From CBCYMI01 sp965183855 (GTDB lineage Bacteria; Pseudomonadota; Alphaproteobacteria; Caulobacterales; Maricaulaceae): DNA of 64,000 bases. Shown in pieces: positions 51,660 to 61,052 of the stretch; positions within the stretch are counted from its first letter, which is position 1; each line of letters opens with the position of its first letter. The position numbers were made by a program, and so were the translations under genes. The DNA lies in contig CBCYMI010000003.1 of the NCBI GenBank assembly GCA_965183855.1, forward strand, positions 4,722-68,721, written 5' to 3'. The notes beneath the pieces were generated by a model, which made no database searches, was not told where the DNA came from, and worked only from the letters and a program-made list of their open reading frames with translations.

Positions 51660-51926
51660 ATATATAAATACCTTAACAGCAATAAAGTGAAATTTAAATC
51701 CATAAATTAACCAAAGCTAATTTAATCATTTATTGTTTTTAAACAATAGTCTAAATGTTTCATGAATCAAGATAAAAGAATGAATCTAGTATGTATTTAC
51801 TTAAATTTACTATAAAGCAAGCCAAAAATATATCGGATCAAATTTCTGAACACAATAAATGATTAAATACAATAGAGAAAATGAGCAATCAATATTTCCT
51901 CAATATGAAAAAGGAAATAAATACAC

Positions 51927-51954
51927 CAAATAGTTTAAAACTTTAAACTATTTG
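51927..51954. repeat. Perfect 13-bp inverted repeat downstream of the YegP-like gene
   Basis: CAAATAGTTTAAA and TTTAAACTATTTG are separated by AC. It lies 33 bases after the stop of the YegP-like gene and could be its terminator hairpin, although no T-run follows. Confidence 0.5.
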
Positions 51955-51986
51955 GGTAGAGTAAAAAACATTAATCCCCTCTCGAA

Positions 51987-52328
51987 TTACGAAGAAACCG
52001 TTTCATCTATAACAGAGGCAGAACTCGCAGCTCTTGCAACCGCTTGTGCTCCATTTTTCGCAGAAGCTTCAGAAGCATAGCCTTGGCTTTGCAAAATTAT
52101 TTCTCCATTTCTTGCCTTTAGACTAAAATAATATTTACCATTAGCTCCTTGTTTAAAGGCATAGTTTTTTTCTTCTCCAGCATTTTTCTTAACAGATTCT
52201 ATACCATTTTTTGCACTTACTTTTTGCTTATACATTTCACTTCTACCAACAGGTTCATTATTTCCTGCAACCAATGTAAAATAAAATTGACCGTTTTTTG
52301 CTCGTTTAATAATAAATTTAGCGGACAT
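51987..52328 (-). CDS. YegP-like DUF1508 protein (two tandem repeats)
   Basis: 113-aa protein made of two similar 50-residue units, KFIIKRAKNGQFYFTLVAGN and KYYFSLKARNGEIILQSQGY, each ending in an 'SAKNGIESVKKNA / SAKNGAQAVARAA' helix. This is the DUF1508/YegP fold. Function is unknown. The ribosome site GAGGAGAATGATT precedes ATG52328. Intact single gene. Confidence 0.93.
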   Translation of the reverse strand: MSAKFIIKRAKNGQFYFTLVAGNNEPVGRSEMYKQKVSAKNGIESVKKNAGEEKNYAFKQGANGKYYFSLKARNGEIILQSQGYASEASAKNGAQAVARAASSASVIDETVSS

Positions 52329-52714
52329 AAATCATTCTCCTCAATATGTTAACCTTTAACCCCATCTACAATGATACTATTCTGATCCTCAAAGGATTAA
52401 TTAATGGCTTAATAATATATTATTAATGGGGCGTGAACAATACACTTTATCCAATTGATTTTTGTTTAAAATAAACTCTTTAATAAGCATTTTGATCGAT
52501 TTCTTATACAAGAAACAAGAAAACCTGTTATAATTTAAGGATTATTTTTACATTTGTTTCGTGTGTGAATTGAGCAATTGGATTTAGGCTAGACAAAAAC
52601 CCTTCTTTTAATCTAAAAAGGATCTTTACATTTAGTGAATGCATTCTTAAATACTAATTCAGTTTCATCGTTTGTCATTTAACTTTGTTTTAACTTGTTT
52701 TTATATAGCTTTCT
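52329..52714. other. Gap between the YegP-like gene and a TonB receptor
   Basis: 386 AT-rich bases, with no open frame or hairpin that I would call. The promoter of the YegP-like gene must lie in its right part near 52329-52450. Confidence 0.45.
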
Positions 52715-54619
52715 TTAAAAATCCATAATAAAGCTAAGACTAAGTCTTCTAGAAAATAGAGGTTGAAACTTATTAGACCCAACCAAAATATAACGATATT
52801 GATTGGTTAGATTTGAAAGATTAAATTGAAGTGATGCCTTACGCTGAATAATTTTAAACTTATATCGTGCGGATAAACTCTCATTAAAAGCTGGATCTAT
52901 ATAAAACTGATTGGTTAAGTTTACAGGTTTTTTTCCCAAATAACTAACAGAGAATCCTGCTGATAATCCTGGTAGAGAATCAAATTCATAATCTAAATTA
53001 ATTTGTCCATAAATGCCATTTTTACCAACAGGTCTTTTTCCAATTTCTTCTTCAATGTTTTGATTTACTCTGACTTTTGGATCTGCGATCACACCTCCGA
53101 TTAACAAGGTTAACCGTTCCATTAATTTTGTTTTCAGACTAACTTCAAATCCTTTAAAGGTTTGATCTCCAATTGAACCAAAATAGTCATTTTTATCAAA
53201 TGTCAGATAAGGCTTTTTGATATCAAAATATCCTAAGGAAAGTGTATGATTTTGATTGGGAGACCAGACAAACCCCACTTCATACTGTCGAGTGTTGATC
53301 GCTGGAAAAGTTTCAAATCTATTTATTGCATTCGAAGGAGGATTTGGACTTTCTTCAAGTCCTTTTGTATAAGATGCATACCCAAAAATTGATTTAGTGA
53401 ATTGGGTTTGTAGACTGATATAAGGTAAGATGGGTTCACTTTTCTGTAATAGGCTAGATGATGTGGATGCTTCATGCGTTGTTTTTTGATAGTGTGCTTT
53501 TTGAATACCAAGATTGAGCGTATATTGATTTGGTTTTTTGAATCCATATCCTATCCCTATCATGATTTGTTTGATTTTATCTCTGTTTTGTTCAGAAAAG
53601 GTAAAATCTGGCTTTTCAAGCTTTGGTGTTTGACCAATCTGGGTATTTTTGATGAAAATAGAATCAGAACCTGCATATTTACTTTTTGAATTCCGATGGC
53701 GTATAGAAACAATAAAATTATGTTGATGCTGTTTCCAGCTCAAAGAACGTATGAGTTGTAATTCACCACTAATAGATTCATTATTTGATGAAGGATTGGC
53801 AAAAATCAATCGATCTGCCAATCCATTTTGCCGAATATTTGTTACCAGGTTAAAATAGTCTCCACCAGATTGTGATTTTGAGAAAAACATCCCTAATTTC
53901 ATCTGTATTTTTAATATTGAAGCCTGTGCAATTATCCCCATATTATATTGATCTAATGCAGATTCTGTCCAGGAAAACCCATCATATACACGGCGCTTTA
54001 TTTTAGGGGGAAAATAATTACCATTTGTTATATAAAAAGGAGGATTTTTTTTATTTAGTCGTGTTAAAGATAAAAACCCTTTCAATCTGTATGAATGAGA
54101 AGCTTTCCACTGTCCAACCATACCGAGGCTGGCTTTCTGACCATTTCCCCCATTTGCAAAATGATTATCATATATCCCTATTCCTCCTGCTAAAGACAAG
54201 TTTTTAAAACTGAATTGATGATCCAGTTCAGCAGACAAGCTCCCATAACTTCCATATTTAAAAAGAACAGAGGTTAGTTTTTTAGTTTTAGGATTTCTCA
54301 ATCGACGATCAACAATTCCTGTTGGCGCAGGAAAAGCATATCCAATTGCATTTGATCCCACCCGTATTGTATATCCAGAAATTATCCTGCCAGAAAGACT
54401 GGCCTGCTGATCAAAATACAATCCTTCAATTCTGATATTTCCTGCCGATGAGGGTGAATAGCCCCTTACATAACTTGAATGATAAAGTCCAATCGATTGA
54501 CCGCCAATGCTGCTTCCAAATGCATTCTTTGCTGCTGAAATAGCTTTTTCATCCACTCTTTGTGCAAATGCAGGAAAGATCAAAAAAAACAGTAAAAAAA
54601 ACAGCAGATTATTTTGCAT
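52715..54619 (-). CDS. TonB-dependent receptor-like outer membrane protein with short plug
   Basis: 634-aa beta-barrel protein with a signal peptide (LLFFLLFFLIFPAFA). The plug region begins in mid-domain: QSIGLYHSSYVRGYSPSSAG then IRIEGLYFDQQASLSG, followed by AFPAPTGIVDRRL and a 22-strand-type barrel ending SRRLSLSFIMDF (a terminal Phe, as in outer-membrane proteins). No clear TonB box is visible. Such proteins occur in Acetobacterales and sphingomonads as putative iron-complex receptors. Substrate not deducible. Intact gene, divergent from the IS copy at 54753. Confidence 0.8.
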   Translation of the reverse strand: MQNNLLFFLLFFLIFPAFAQRVDEKAISAAKNAFGSSIGGQSIGLYHSSYVRGYSPSSAGNIRIEGLYFDQQASLSGRIISGYTIRVGSNAIGYAFPAPTGIVDRRLRNPKTKKLTSVLFKYGSYGSLSAELDHQFSFKNLSLAGGIGIYDNHFANGGNGQKASLGMVGQWKASHSYRLKGFLSLTRLNKKNPPFYITNGNYFPPKIKRRVYDGFSWTESALDQYNMGIIAQASILKIQMKLGMFFSKSQSGGDYFNLVTNIRQNGLADRLIFANPSSNNESISGELQLIRSLSWKQHQHNFIVSIRHRNSKSKYAGSDSIFIKNTQIGQTPKLEKPDFTFSEQNRDKIKQIMIGIGYGFKKPNQYTLNLGIQKAHYQKTTHEASTSSSLLQKSEPILPYISLQTQFTKSIFGYASYTKGLEESPNPPSNAINRFETFPAINTRQYEVGFVWSPNQNHTLSLGYFDIKKPYLTFDKNDYFGSIGDQTFKGFEVSLKTKLMERLTLLIGGVIADPKVRVNQNIEEEIGKRPVGKNGIYGQINLDYEFDSLPGLSAGFSVSYLGKKPVNLTNQFYIDPAFNESLSARYKFKIIQRKASLQFNLSNLTNQYRYILVGSNKFQPLFSRRLSLSFIMDF

Positions 54620-54752
54620 TTCTATTTCCTATCTTATCAATGGCTTTAAAATAAAATTCAGTATAAAAGATGTTTTTACTGTTTTTAATATAGAACGAAA
54701 ATGAATTTTATTATATTAAATTTTTGTTAAGCTTAAGAAATATTGAAATAAT

Positions 54753-55461
54753 GGGGCTATCCCAGATAACTGAGGTTTGTTGTCTGAAATAGGGTGAGAA
54801 AGAGCAGATTTTAAGCAAAACGAAATAAGATAAACTGATAGAATAGTTTGCTACAGGAATAACCACACCTCATGCGGTCGAACAAATTGGTATACATCGC
54901 AAGATAGCCCTCTATTCCTTTTAACGATTTTGCGAAAGGATTGCCTTTCAATAGAGCCAAAACCTTATAAAACTTTCAGTGGTCAGGTTGAAGTTAGTGA
55001 GAGGTGTTTTAGCAGTGTTCGTAAAAACCTGGCATGCCAGAAATGTGGCAAGAAAATGACCGTTTTGGTTTGCTAAAGCGCAGATATAATAGGGCGTATA
55101 CGAAGATAATTCATGGCTATTACTTCCAGTCAAACATTCATGCCTATTATTGAACGCAAAGTGATTCAGAACAATATTTTATACGGATTGTTTGGGTATC
55201 ATGCGTTGAATTTAAGTGATTTTAAGCATTTCCTGTATCATCCCTTTAACGCTATTTGCAGAAAAGCATTGCCACATTAACGCAATTGAGCATTTTTGAA
55301 ACCAGAGTAAACGCCATATGAGCGAGATTTAAAGGTATCTCCAAAGAGTATTTAGCTGTTCTTGCAGAGATATGCGTGACGCTTTAACACCCCAAAACCA
55401 CAATTGCAACCAATACAGTAATGGAATAAATAATATATCCATTAATTAAATAGAACAAGCG
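54753..55461 (+). mobile_element. Degenerate IS1595-type insertion sequence, copy C (pair of copy A)
   Basis: Begins GGGGCTATCCCAGATAACTG and ends near AATAGAACAAGC, matching the inverted ends of the element at 5537-6221 and similar along its length. Transposase text is on the plus strand, with stops: RKSRF, then a helix pair region (IALYSF), a VKVSERCF-type block and CQKCGKK. Not active. The copies are inverted relative to each other across 49 kb. Confidence 0.75.
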
Positions 55462-55551
55462 TTTTATTTTTTATATATAATATAGTGCATGCTTGCTATA
55501 ATATATGTATAATATACCATTTATAAATGATTCAAACGAGGAGAGCCTAAC

Positions 55552-55901
55552 ATGATATTTGAACCTATCAGAAAATAGGCTGTTTTTAAGGGAAGAACTA
55601 GACATAAAGAGTTTTGACCATTTTATCTTTTTATCTTCATAATAGACTTAATATATGTGATGTATGAGATGTATACTACCAATACAAATATAGTTGTTTT
55701 ATTATTTTTTTTATGTGTATTTTTATTCCTTACCATACCATCAATATCCGTATCTGTAAGGAGATTGCATGATCTCAATAGATCAGGATTTTGGCTTTTC
55801 TTGCTTTTCTACCAATATTTGGAGGTTTCATCCTTTTAATTCTCTTTTGTTTTTCTGGAACGGTTGGAGATAATCAATACGGACCAGATCCAAAGGAATA
55901 A
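55552..55901 (+). pseudogene. DUF805 membrane protein, disrupted
   Basis: Starts MIFEPIRK after GAGGAGAG, then continues in frame through a TAG and a TGA (positions of a Tyr and a Trp in other DUF805 proteins: 'KYAVFKGRTRHKEFWPF'). A later section reads SVSVRRLHDLNRSGFWLFLL. At about 55805 the frame shifts by one base to LPIFGGFILLILFCFSGTVG and the typical ending DNQYGPDPKE. All of DUF805 (about 115 aa) is present, but two stops and one shift make it a pseudogene. Its ribosome site and promoter region seem intact. Confidence 0.8.
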
Positions 55902-55959
55902 TGATAGTAGTTTTTAAATATCATGAAATACGTTAAGATTGAATATTCAATCCTTAATA

Positions 55960-56868
55960 CTAGAATTCTATCTTTCCAATCATTTTCTGAATGGTTTCTG
56001 CTATTTTTTGAATTGCCTGTTTTCGATAGCTCGCTTTTCTGTAAATCATACGCACTTGTCGTTTTGCCTGTTGGTTTTTTAAATCATATAACCGAATCCG
56101 ATGATCCATTGACCAGCTCGATTTAGCTGTTAATGCAGGAATAAGCGTAAATCCATATCCTGCAATAACCAAATTGATTAATGTTTCAATACTGGTTGCT
56201 CTGGTTGCTGATTTTACCCCTGGCAGCCAACTATCTGGCAAATCACATACTTCCAAGACTTGCTCTCTAAGACAATGCCCATCACAAAGTAATAAAAGTT
56301 CATCCTTATTCAAATCCTGAATGCTAATTTCCTTTTTTTTACATAATGCGTGTTTAGCTGGAAGAGCAATTTTAAAATTTTCCTGATACAGATTAATTTC
56401 ATGATAGTTTTTATCTTCTATCCTTGATGCAATAATAATAATTTCAATCTTTCCTTCATTTAATTGTCGAATAACATGTTCTGTTGTTGCTTCAACAAAA
56501 ACGGGCTCTAGCTTGGAATATTCCTGCATTAAAACTGGAAGTAACAAGGAAATTAAAGAAGAACCAATGGTTGGAATAATTCCAATATTTAATTCTCCAG
56601 AAAGAGGGTCTTTATGTAATTTGGCAAGGGATTTAATTTCTTTTTCTGCCAATAATGCCTGGCTTGCCAGACCAATAATAATTTTTCCAACAGGCGTTAG
56701 AAAGGTTCTTCGTTTGGTTCTTTCAAAAATCTGAACCCCTAGGAAGGTTTCCATTTTCTTTATCTGACTACTCAATGTTGGCTGACTAACATTACAGATT
56801 TGAGCAGCTTTACCAAAATGATTATGCTCTGCAACAGCACAAATATATTCAAAGTCTCTAAGATTCAT
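55960..56868 (-). CDS. oxyR: Hydrogen-peroxide-sensing LysR-type regulator OxyR
   Basis: 302-aa LysR protein with an N-terminal helix-turn-helix (FEYICAVAEHNHFGKAAQIC, NVSQPTLSSQIKKMETFLG). The redox pair is C199 and C208 in CDGHCLREQVLEVCD, matching the numbering of E. coli OxyR. An extra Cys is at 195. It activates peroxide defence genes when the disulfide forms. It is divergent from a predicted metal exporter, with 133 bases between. Intact. Confidence 0.93.
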   Translation of the reverse strand: MNLRDFEYICAVAEHNHFGKAAQICNVSQPTLSSQIKKMETFLGVQIFERTKRRTFLTPVGKIIIGLASQALLAEKEIKSLAKLHKDPLSGELNIGIIPTIGSSLISLLLPVLMQEYSKLEPVFVEATTEHVIRQLNEGKIEIIIIASRIEDKNYHEINLYQENFKIALPAKHALCKKKEISIQDLNKDELLLLCDGHCLREQVLEVCDLPDSWLPGVKSATRATSIETLINLVIAGYGFTLIPALTAKSSWSMDHRIRLYDLKNQQAKRQVRMIYRKASYRKQAIQKIAETIQKMIGKIEF

Positions 56869-57001
56869 GTTTTCTACCTAAAAAATCTACATTTTATTAA
56901 TAGAAAATAACTATTATTTTTTTTATGACAATCTATTTGATTAAATTTAAGTTGTTTTATATAATGAACATTAAATTGTATTCTTTAAACTGGACTTAAG
57001 A

Positions 57002-58210
57002 ATGATTGCGATAGCCTTAAAAACAATTTCTGCACAGATAAAATTTTTATCTAAATATGAAGATATTTTATTACGAATTGGAATTATTCTGTTTTTCATC
57101 CTTGCAATAACCCTTTCTTCTCTACCGACAGATAAAATATTTGAAACAGGCGTAACAGCAATTGCAGATATTGCAAGCTTTGTTGCCTTTACCCTTTTAA
57201 TTGTTTCTTTCTTTCAATATCTTATAAAAACAAACATTAGTTTGACAATAGAAAGACTACCTTGGCTACAGGTTCCTTTTGCCAGCTTAATGGGGTTATT
57301 GCCTGGATGCGGAGGTGCAATTATTGTTGTTACACAATTCATTTATGGTCGTCTCTCCTTTGGAAGCCTGGTTGCAACGTTAATTGCAACCATGGGAGAT
57401 GCAATGTTTTTATTAATGTCAACAAGGCCTAAATCTGCCTTAATTGTGATCTTGGTTAGTGCACCAACAGCAATTATATTTGGATATATTATAGACCTTA
57501 TTCACAGTACTGATTTTCTAAGACCTAAGAAAAATAATGCTTCCAATAAAAAAACAATTCAGGAAACCAAAAAATGGTCTAATGACTTAACTCCGTTTGA
57601 TATTGGCTGGTTGATTATAATGCTGATTATGACTCTGTTTAGTATTCCATGGAAAATGTTTGAATTTAATCTGTTTTCATTTTTAGGAATCACAAGTCAT
57701 TTCTTACTAATTTGCGCATTTATTTTTGCTTTAATTAGTGTTGTTTATTGGATTTTTCAAGGAAATCCAGATATGCGTTATGAAGGAAAGGAATGTAAAA
57801 AAGGCTGTACGAATATCACACGGAATCAATCTATTTTAAAATCTATTATTACAACAACAAATTTTGTTTTATCATGGGCTTTAATCGCGATGATTGTTTT
57901 TGAATTGATTATTCATATTTTTAATTTGAACATAGAATCCTGGCTTAAAAGCAGTGCCTTGTTTTTACCCTTAATTGCAATCTTAATTGGATTTATTCCA
58001 GGATGCGGACCACAAGTTATGACAGCAGCTTTACATGCTTCTGGTAATTTGCCTTTATCTGCACAATTAGGAAATTCAATTTCAAACGATGGAGATGCGT
58101 TGTTTCCTGCAATTGCAGCAACGCCAAAAGCAGCTAGCCTTGCAACACTTTATAGTGCAATTCCAGCTTTTATTATCGCTTATGGATGCTATTTTTTACT
58201 TGGATTATAG
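57002..58210 (+). CDS. ArsP_2-type 10-11 TM metal (putative manganese/heavy-metal) transporter
   Basis: 402-aa integral membrane protein. Two repeats each carry a LLPGCGGAII / FIPGCGPQVM motif followed by a 'GD' loop (ATMGDAMFLL, SNDGDALFPAIAATPKAA). This pattern is that of the putative 11-TM manganese transporter / ArsP_2 permease group. A cytoplasmic loop contains KGKECKKGC. The metal and direction are not proven. The gene is divergent from oxyR, and Mn is a common partner of peroxide defence, so a shared response is plausible. Confidence 0.8.
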   Translation: MIAIALKTISAQIKFLSKYEDILLRIGIILFFILAITLSSLPTDKIFETGVTAIADIASFVAFTLLIVSFFQYLIKTNISLTIERLPWLQVPFASLMGLLPGCGGAIIVVTQFIYGRLSFGSLVATLIATMGDAMFLLMSTRPKSALIVILVSAPTAIIFGYIIDLIHSTDFLRPKKNNASNKKTIQETKKWSNDLTPFDIGWLIIMLIMTLFSIPWKMFEFNLFSFLGITSHFLLICAFIFALISVVYWIFQGNPDMRYEGKECKKGCTNITRNQSILKSIITTTNFVLSWALIAMIVFELIIHIFNLNIESWLKSSALFLPLIAILIGFIPGCGPQVMTAALHASGNLPLSAQLGNSISNDGDALFPAIAATPKAASLATLYSAIPAFIIAYGCYFLLGL

Positions 58211-58680
58211 TTAGGCATTTATGATTTTTAATTATTTCTGTCTTATTCAGTTTTGATTTAGAAAATTAACAATATATTTAAAATATATTTAAGATTTGCT
58301 TTATTTATTTTTATAGGTATAATCAGGCTTGTTCATTTATCAGGATTTTTATATAGACTTTATACTATGTGCAATAAATTCAGATTTCTATTTATTATTG
58401 TATTTTTTTTGCATACAGTTTTTTGCTGTATTTTATAATGCCAAGATAAATCCTGATAAAGCCCACCATGATATCGTTTTTTATATTCCATTTTTAAATA
58501 GAGTATCATATGAAAAACTTTATACACTTTTCTATGCACGCGCCCCTCCATTCTTCATTTAGATTCTAAATTTATCTGGCAGCGATTTTTTAACAAACAG
58601 ATTATAAATTTATATGAATTTAGCTGTTCAGTTTTATTGATGATCTTTGTCTATCACATATATTTTTCAATATGTTCAAA
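58211..58680. other. Gap upstream of the porin gene
   Basis: About 470 AT-rich bases. The open frames on both strands here have no family features and look like chance. A regulator site for zinc (Zur) would be expected near the porin-znuA unit, but I cannot place one. Confidence 0.4.
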
Positions 58681-58726
58681 ACGCGTGTTTTCAGGAGAGA
58701 ACAACGCGTGTTTTCAGGAGAGAACA
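58681..58726 (+). repeat. Tandem 23-bp duplication containing the porin ribosome site
   Basis: Bases 58681-58703 and 58704-58726 are identical 23-base units (ACGCGTGTTTTCAGGAGAG then AACA). Each contains AGGAGAG, so two Shine-Dalgarno sequences occur in a row; only the second is at normal distance (6 bases) from ATG58727. The duplication supports ATG58727 as the start. Confidence 0.95.
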
Positions 58727-60118
58727 ATGTATAAATATCTTATCTACTCATTCACAGCTTTAACCTGGTTTGGAATATCTTCAACCAGCCATGCGGAATC
58801 AGGCTTGGAAAATAATATAAAAACCGTTCAAAGCGAACTTCAAAAAATCAAACAGGAATATGAAACCCGTATTAAATCACTAGAAACAAAACTACAAAAA
58901 CTAGAATCAGAAAAAAACCAAAAAAGTTCTTCTAAAAAAAACAATCTGAGTCTATCGAATCCGTTTAATTCTAAAAAATCAATCCTCAGTAATGATTTTA
59001 ATCCCTCTATTGGTATTATTTTAAATGGTAAATATCAGAATTTTTCATCCGACACCTCGGAAATTACAGGATTTGCGATTGGACATGAAGGAGAAAGACC
59101 ATCAGAAGGTTTCTCAGTTAATCATAGTGAATTGAATTTTGCAGCTAATATTGACGATAAATTTTTTGGAAGCCTTACGGCTGCTTTGGATGAGCATGAA
59201 GGAGAACAAGAAATAGAATTGGAAGAAGCCTATATAGAAACGCTTTCAGGAATTGGATTGCCTGATGGATTGAACATTAAACTTGGTAGATTTTATGCCA
59301 ATATTGGTTATTTAAATGAGCATCATGATCACACAGATGATTTTGCAGATCGCCCTCTTCCCTACCGAGTTTTTCTTAACCATGCTTATAATGATGATGG
59401 TATTGAGCTCTCCTATGTTCTACCAACTGAGCTTTATACTGAAATTGGCGCAAGTGTTTTTCAAGGAGATGATTATCCTTTTGGTCAAAGTAATGGAGAC
59501 GGATTTTCCAATTATTCAGCTTATATACGATTAGGAAATGATATTGGTTATCATCAGAGCTGGCGTTTGGGATTATCCTATTTATCTGGAAAGAGTGATG
59601 GTGGCAGACATTCAAATGAAGATTTATTAACTTTTTTTGGAGAAAATAAATTTTATATTGCTGATTTTCGTTATATCTGGGCTCCTTTTGGAAATCCTAA
59701 AAATCAAGAATTTAGTTTACAGACCGAGTTTTTTTATAGAAAAGAAAAAGGAATTTATGAAGATGCGGATTTGATAAATATCGCTAATCCTGAAATCACA
59801 GGAATTGGTAAAATAAATAGTACAAACTCAGGATGGTATGTCCAAGCTGTTTATAAATTCTTTCCTCAATGGCGTATTGGCGCAAGATATAGTCAGTTAA
59901 AAGGCAGTTCTGTTCCAAAATCACTTACGGGCTCGGCTTTAGATTCAGATTATTATAATCCATATAATTGGTCTGTTATGTTAGACTGGACAAATAGTGA
60001 ATTTAGCCGGTTCAGAATACAATATACAAACGAAAAAACATCCCATAATCGTGAAGATCATCAGTTTATCTTCCAATACATTATGAGTATTGGTGCGCAT
60101 AGTGCTCATAAATATTGA
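58727..60118 (+). CDS. Outer-membrane porin-like protein in a zinc-uptake unit
   Basis: 463-aa protein with signal peptide (YLIYSFTALTWFGISSTSHA), a coiled coil (LQKIKQEYETRIKSLETKL, residues about 30-65) and a beta-barrel rich in aromatic and acidic strands (FSVNHSELNFAANIDDKFFG, NIKLGRFYANIGYLN). A histidine/aspartate cluster EHHDHTDDFADRP near residue 200 could bind metal. Coupling to a zinc-type ABC binding protein 19 bases downstream suggests it passes zinc across the outer membrane (inference). Terminal residues HKY are atypical for a barrel. Confidence 0.75.
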   Translation: MYKYLIYSFTALTWFGISSTSHAESGLENNIKTVQSELQKIKQEYETRIKSLETKLQKLESEKNQKSSSKKNNLSLSNPFNSKKSILSNDFNPSIGIILNGKYQNFSSDTSEITGFAIGHEGERPSEGFSVNHSELNFAANIDDKFFGSLTAALDEHEGEQEIELEEAYIETLSGIGLPDGLNIKLGRFYANIGYLNEHHDHTDDFADRPLPYRVFLNHAYNDDGIELSYVLPTELYTEIGASVFQGDDYPFGQSNGDGFSNYSAYIRLGNDIGYHQSWRLGLSYLSGKSDGGRHSNEDLLTFFGENKFYIADFRYIWAPFGNPKNQEFSLQTEFFYRKEKGIYEDADLINIANPEITGIGKINSTNSGWYVQAVYKFFPQWRIGARYSQLKGSSVPKSLTGSALDSDYYNPYNWSVMLDWTNSEFSRFRIQYTNEKTSHNREDHQFIFQYIMSIGAHSAHKY

Positions 60119-60137
60119 TTTAAAGGAGGATAAACTA

Positions 60138-61052
60138 ATGTATATATTACGTATCATATCTTTATGTTTCCTATTAATTTTTCCTATTTATTCTTTTGCA
60201 TCTTTAAATGTATTCACATGTGAACCTGAATGGGCCGCATTAGCCAAAGAAATTGGAAAGGAAAACATTAAAGTATATTCTGCCATATCAGCTCGTCAGG
60301 ATCCACATTATATCAGAGCACGCCCTGGTTTAATTGCAAAAATCAGAAAAACAGATTTACTTATTTGTACAGGAGCCAGTCTGGAAATAGGCTGGCTCCC
60401 TATTTTGCTCAGACGAGCATCTGGAAATTTACAGCCTGGAAATAAAGGATATCTAATGGCTGCTGACTATATTGATTTACTCGAAAAACCAAAAAGTCTA
60501 AACCGTAGCCTTGGACATCTTCACAAGGATGGAAATCCACATATTCATTTAAATCCTAACCATCTTTTGCCTGTTGCAAAAGAAATCATGTTACGATTGC
60601 AAACGCTGGATCCAAATCATGCTAAAGAATATCAAACAGCATATCTTAATTTCAAGAAGAAGCTAAACATTGCAATTAAAAAATGGGAAGAAAAAGCAAA
60701 AAAATTAAAAGGTCAGTTCGTCATTTCACATCATCTTTCTTTTAGTTATTTCATAAAATGGCTTGATCTTAATTTACTTTCTACCCTTGAAATAAAGCCT
60801 GGTGTTCCCCCAAGCACGGGATATTTAAAGAATTTATTAAAACAAACAAAGACAAAACCTGTTCTAGCAATTCTTAAAACACCCTATGATAATAACAGGG
60901 CTGCGAAATGGCTTTCAAAAAAAACCAATCTTCCTAATCTTACGCTTGCCTATACGGTTGGAGGTTCCAAAGAGGTAAAAGATCTGTTTTCTCTTTATGA
61001 CAGTATGATTGATCAATTACTAGCAGTTCATGAAACAGATCGTGTTCAATAG
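60138..61052 (+). CDS. Zinc-type ABC transporter substrate-binding protein (ZnuA-like)
   Basis: 304-aa cluster A-I metal-binding protein. Signal peptide: IISLCFLLIFPIYSFA. Likely metal ligands: His in QDPHYI, His in GNPHIHLNPNHL, His in FVISHHLSFSYF and an acidic residue late in the protein. No His-rich loop as in some ZnuA proteins, but GHLHKDGNPHIH is an abbreviated one. ATG60138 has AAAGGAGG nine bases upstream. It overlaps the permease start. Zn or Mn specificity is not certain, but the porin context favours Zn. Confidence 0.88.
   Translation: MYILRIISLCFLLIFPIYSFASLNVFTCEPEWAALAKEIGKENIKVYSAISARQDPHYIRARPGLIAKIRKTDLLICTGASLEIGWLPILLRRASGNLQPGNKGYLMAADYIDLLEKPKSLNRSLGHLHKDGNPHIHLNPNHLLPVAKEIMLRLQTLDPNHAKEYQTAYLNFKKKLNIAIKKWEEKAKKLKGQFVISHHLSFSYFIKWLDLNLLSTLEIKPGVPPSTGYLKNLLKQTKTKPVLAILKTPYDNNRAAKWLSKKTNLPNLTLAYTVGGSKEVKDLFSLYDSMIDQLLAVHETDRVQ

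Noticed and set aside
55552..55675. Recoded TGA as tryptophan
   Set aside because: The same DUF805 frame also has a TAG and a frameshift, and TGA is used as a normal stop in egtB, so genetic-code change is unsupported.
58329..58562. Hydrophobic open frame upstream of the porin
   Set aside because: Phe/Tyr/Leu-rich chance translation of AT-rich DNA with no ribosome site; a similar open frame lies on the other strand.
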